DNA of 6,672 nt from a bacterium (GTDB taxonomy: Bacteria > Electryoneota > RPQS01): assembly GCA_028711875.1 (NCBI GenBank), contig JAQTRJ010000119.1, positions 1-6,672 of the forward strand, written 5' to 3'. Below are positions 6,561 to 6,672 of the stretch, one piece after another. The notes under the pieces are model-generated. The model was given only the letters and a program-made list of their open reading frames with translations. It was not told the origin of the DNA and searched no databases. A program made the position numbers and the translations under genes. How positions within the stretch are numbered: the stretch's first letter is position 1; every line of letters starts with the position of its first letter.

Positions 6561-6672
6561 TTATTCGCTCTCTTCGCTCAGCACCACCCGCAGCCGCTGC
6601 AACAGCTCCTCGGCCTCCTCGGCCCGCCCCTGGGCGTTGCGGATGTCCGCGAGGTCCTTGAGCAGCGCGGCG
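6561..6672 (-). CDS. C-terminal end of a TPR-like protein (partial)
   Basis: The - strand is open from the right edge of the window to TAA at 6563-6561, giving 36 residues. These read AALLKDLADIRNAQGR, then AEEAEELLQRLRVVLSEESE. The spacing of small and large residues (LADIRNAQGRAEEAEELL) matches the second half of a tetratricopeptide repeat, where the usual form is LAxIYxxQGRYxEAExLL. The tail is acidic. The terminator directly downstream supports this as a genuine gene end. The rest of the protein lies outside the window, so its overall function cannot be given. Confidence 0.7.
   Translation of the reverse strand, partial: AALLKDLADIRNAQGRAEEAEELLQRLRVVLSEESE

Noticed and set aside
5595..6672. 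The TPR-like tail and lepB share one reading frame with only the TAA at 6563-6561 between them, hinting at readthrough or a broken TPR-LepB fusion
   Set aside because: A strong intrinsic terminator lies between them, the linking translation is not protein-like, and lepB has its own start and ribosome binding site. A shared frame occurs by chance one time in three.

Overview
The window looks like chromosomal DNA (GC-rich, about 60% by eye) from a Gram-negative bacterium of the wider Bacteroidetes/FCB assemblage, probably a GC-rich candidate-phylum lineage. The main evidence is a secreted protein ending in a classic type A C-terminal sorting domain of the type IX secretion system (T9SS; YPNPFN motif, then a LGRE strand and a GVYLLRM strand). 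An outer-membrane barrel-type protein and a periplasmic nucleotidase fit a two-membrane cell. No phage, transposon, CRISPR, tRNA or rRNA signal was seen.

Layout. On the + strand: the last 22 codons of an unidentified gene (1-69); a short intergenic palindrome (76-95); a signal-peptide-bearing outer-membrane barrel-like protein (146-1408); a periplasmic 5'-nucleotidase-type phosphoesterase (1429-3048); a SAM-dependent methyltransferase-like protein (3055-3858); and a T9SS cargo protein made of a lamin-tail domain, an OB-fold-like region and a sorting domain (3902-5434), closed by a strong intrinsic terminator (5459-5488). The gaps from 1408 to 3055 are 20 and 6 bases, so the first three full genes are probably co-transcribed. 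The cargo gene follows 43 bases later behind a near-perfect ribosome binding site.

On the - strand: signal peptidase I (5595-6263), convergent with the cargo gene, and the C-terminal end of a TPR-like gene (6561-6672) cut by the window edge. A bidirectional-looking terminator (6501-6538) separates these two, so the signal peptidase probably has its own promoter in 6264-6500.

How the genes may work together. Most products are envelope or secretion related: barrel protein, periplasmic nucleotidase, T9SS-exported surface protein and signal peptidase. The most suggestive pairing is the nucleotidase with the lamin-tail/OB protein, because these domain types are joined in known secreted nucleases and nucleotidases (ExeM-like, YhcR-like). 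A division of labour in nucleic-acid or nucleotide scavenging is possible but is inference. No clearly new multi-gene system is visible; the rest looks like ordinary chromosomal gene content.
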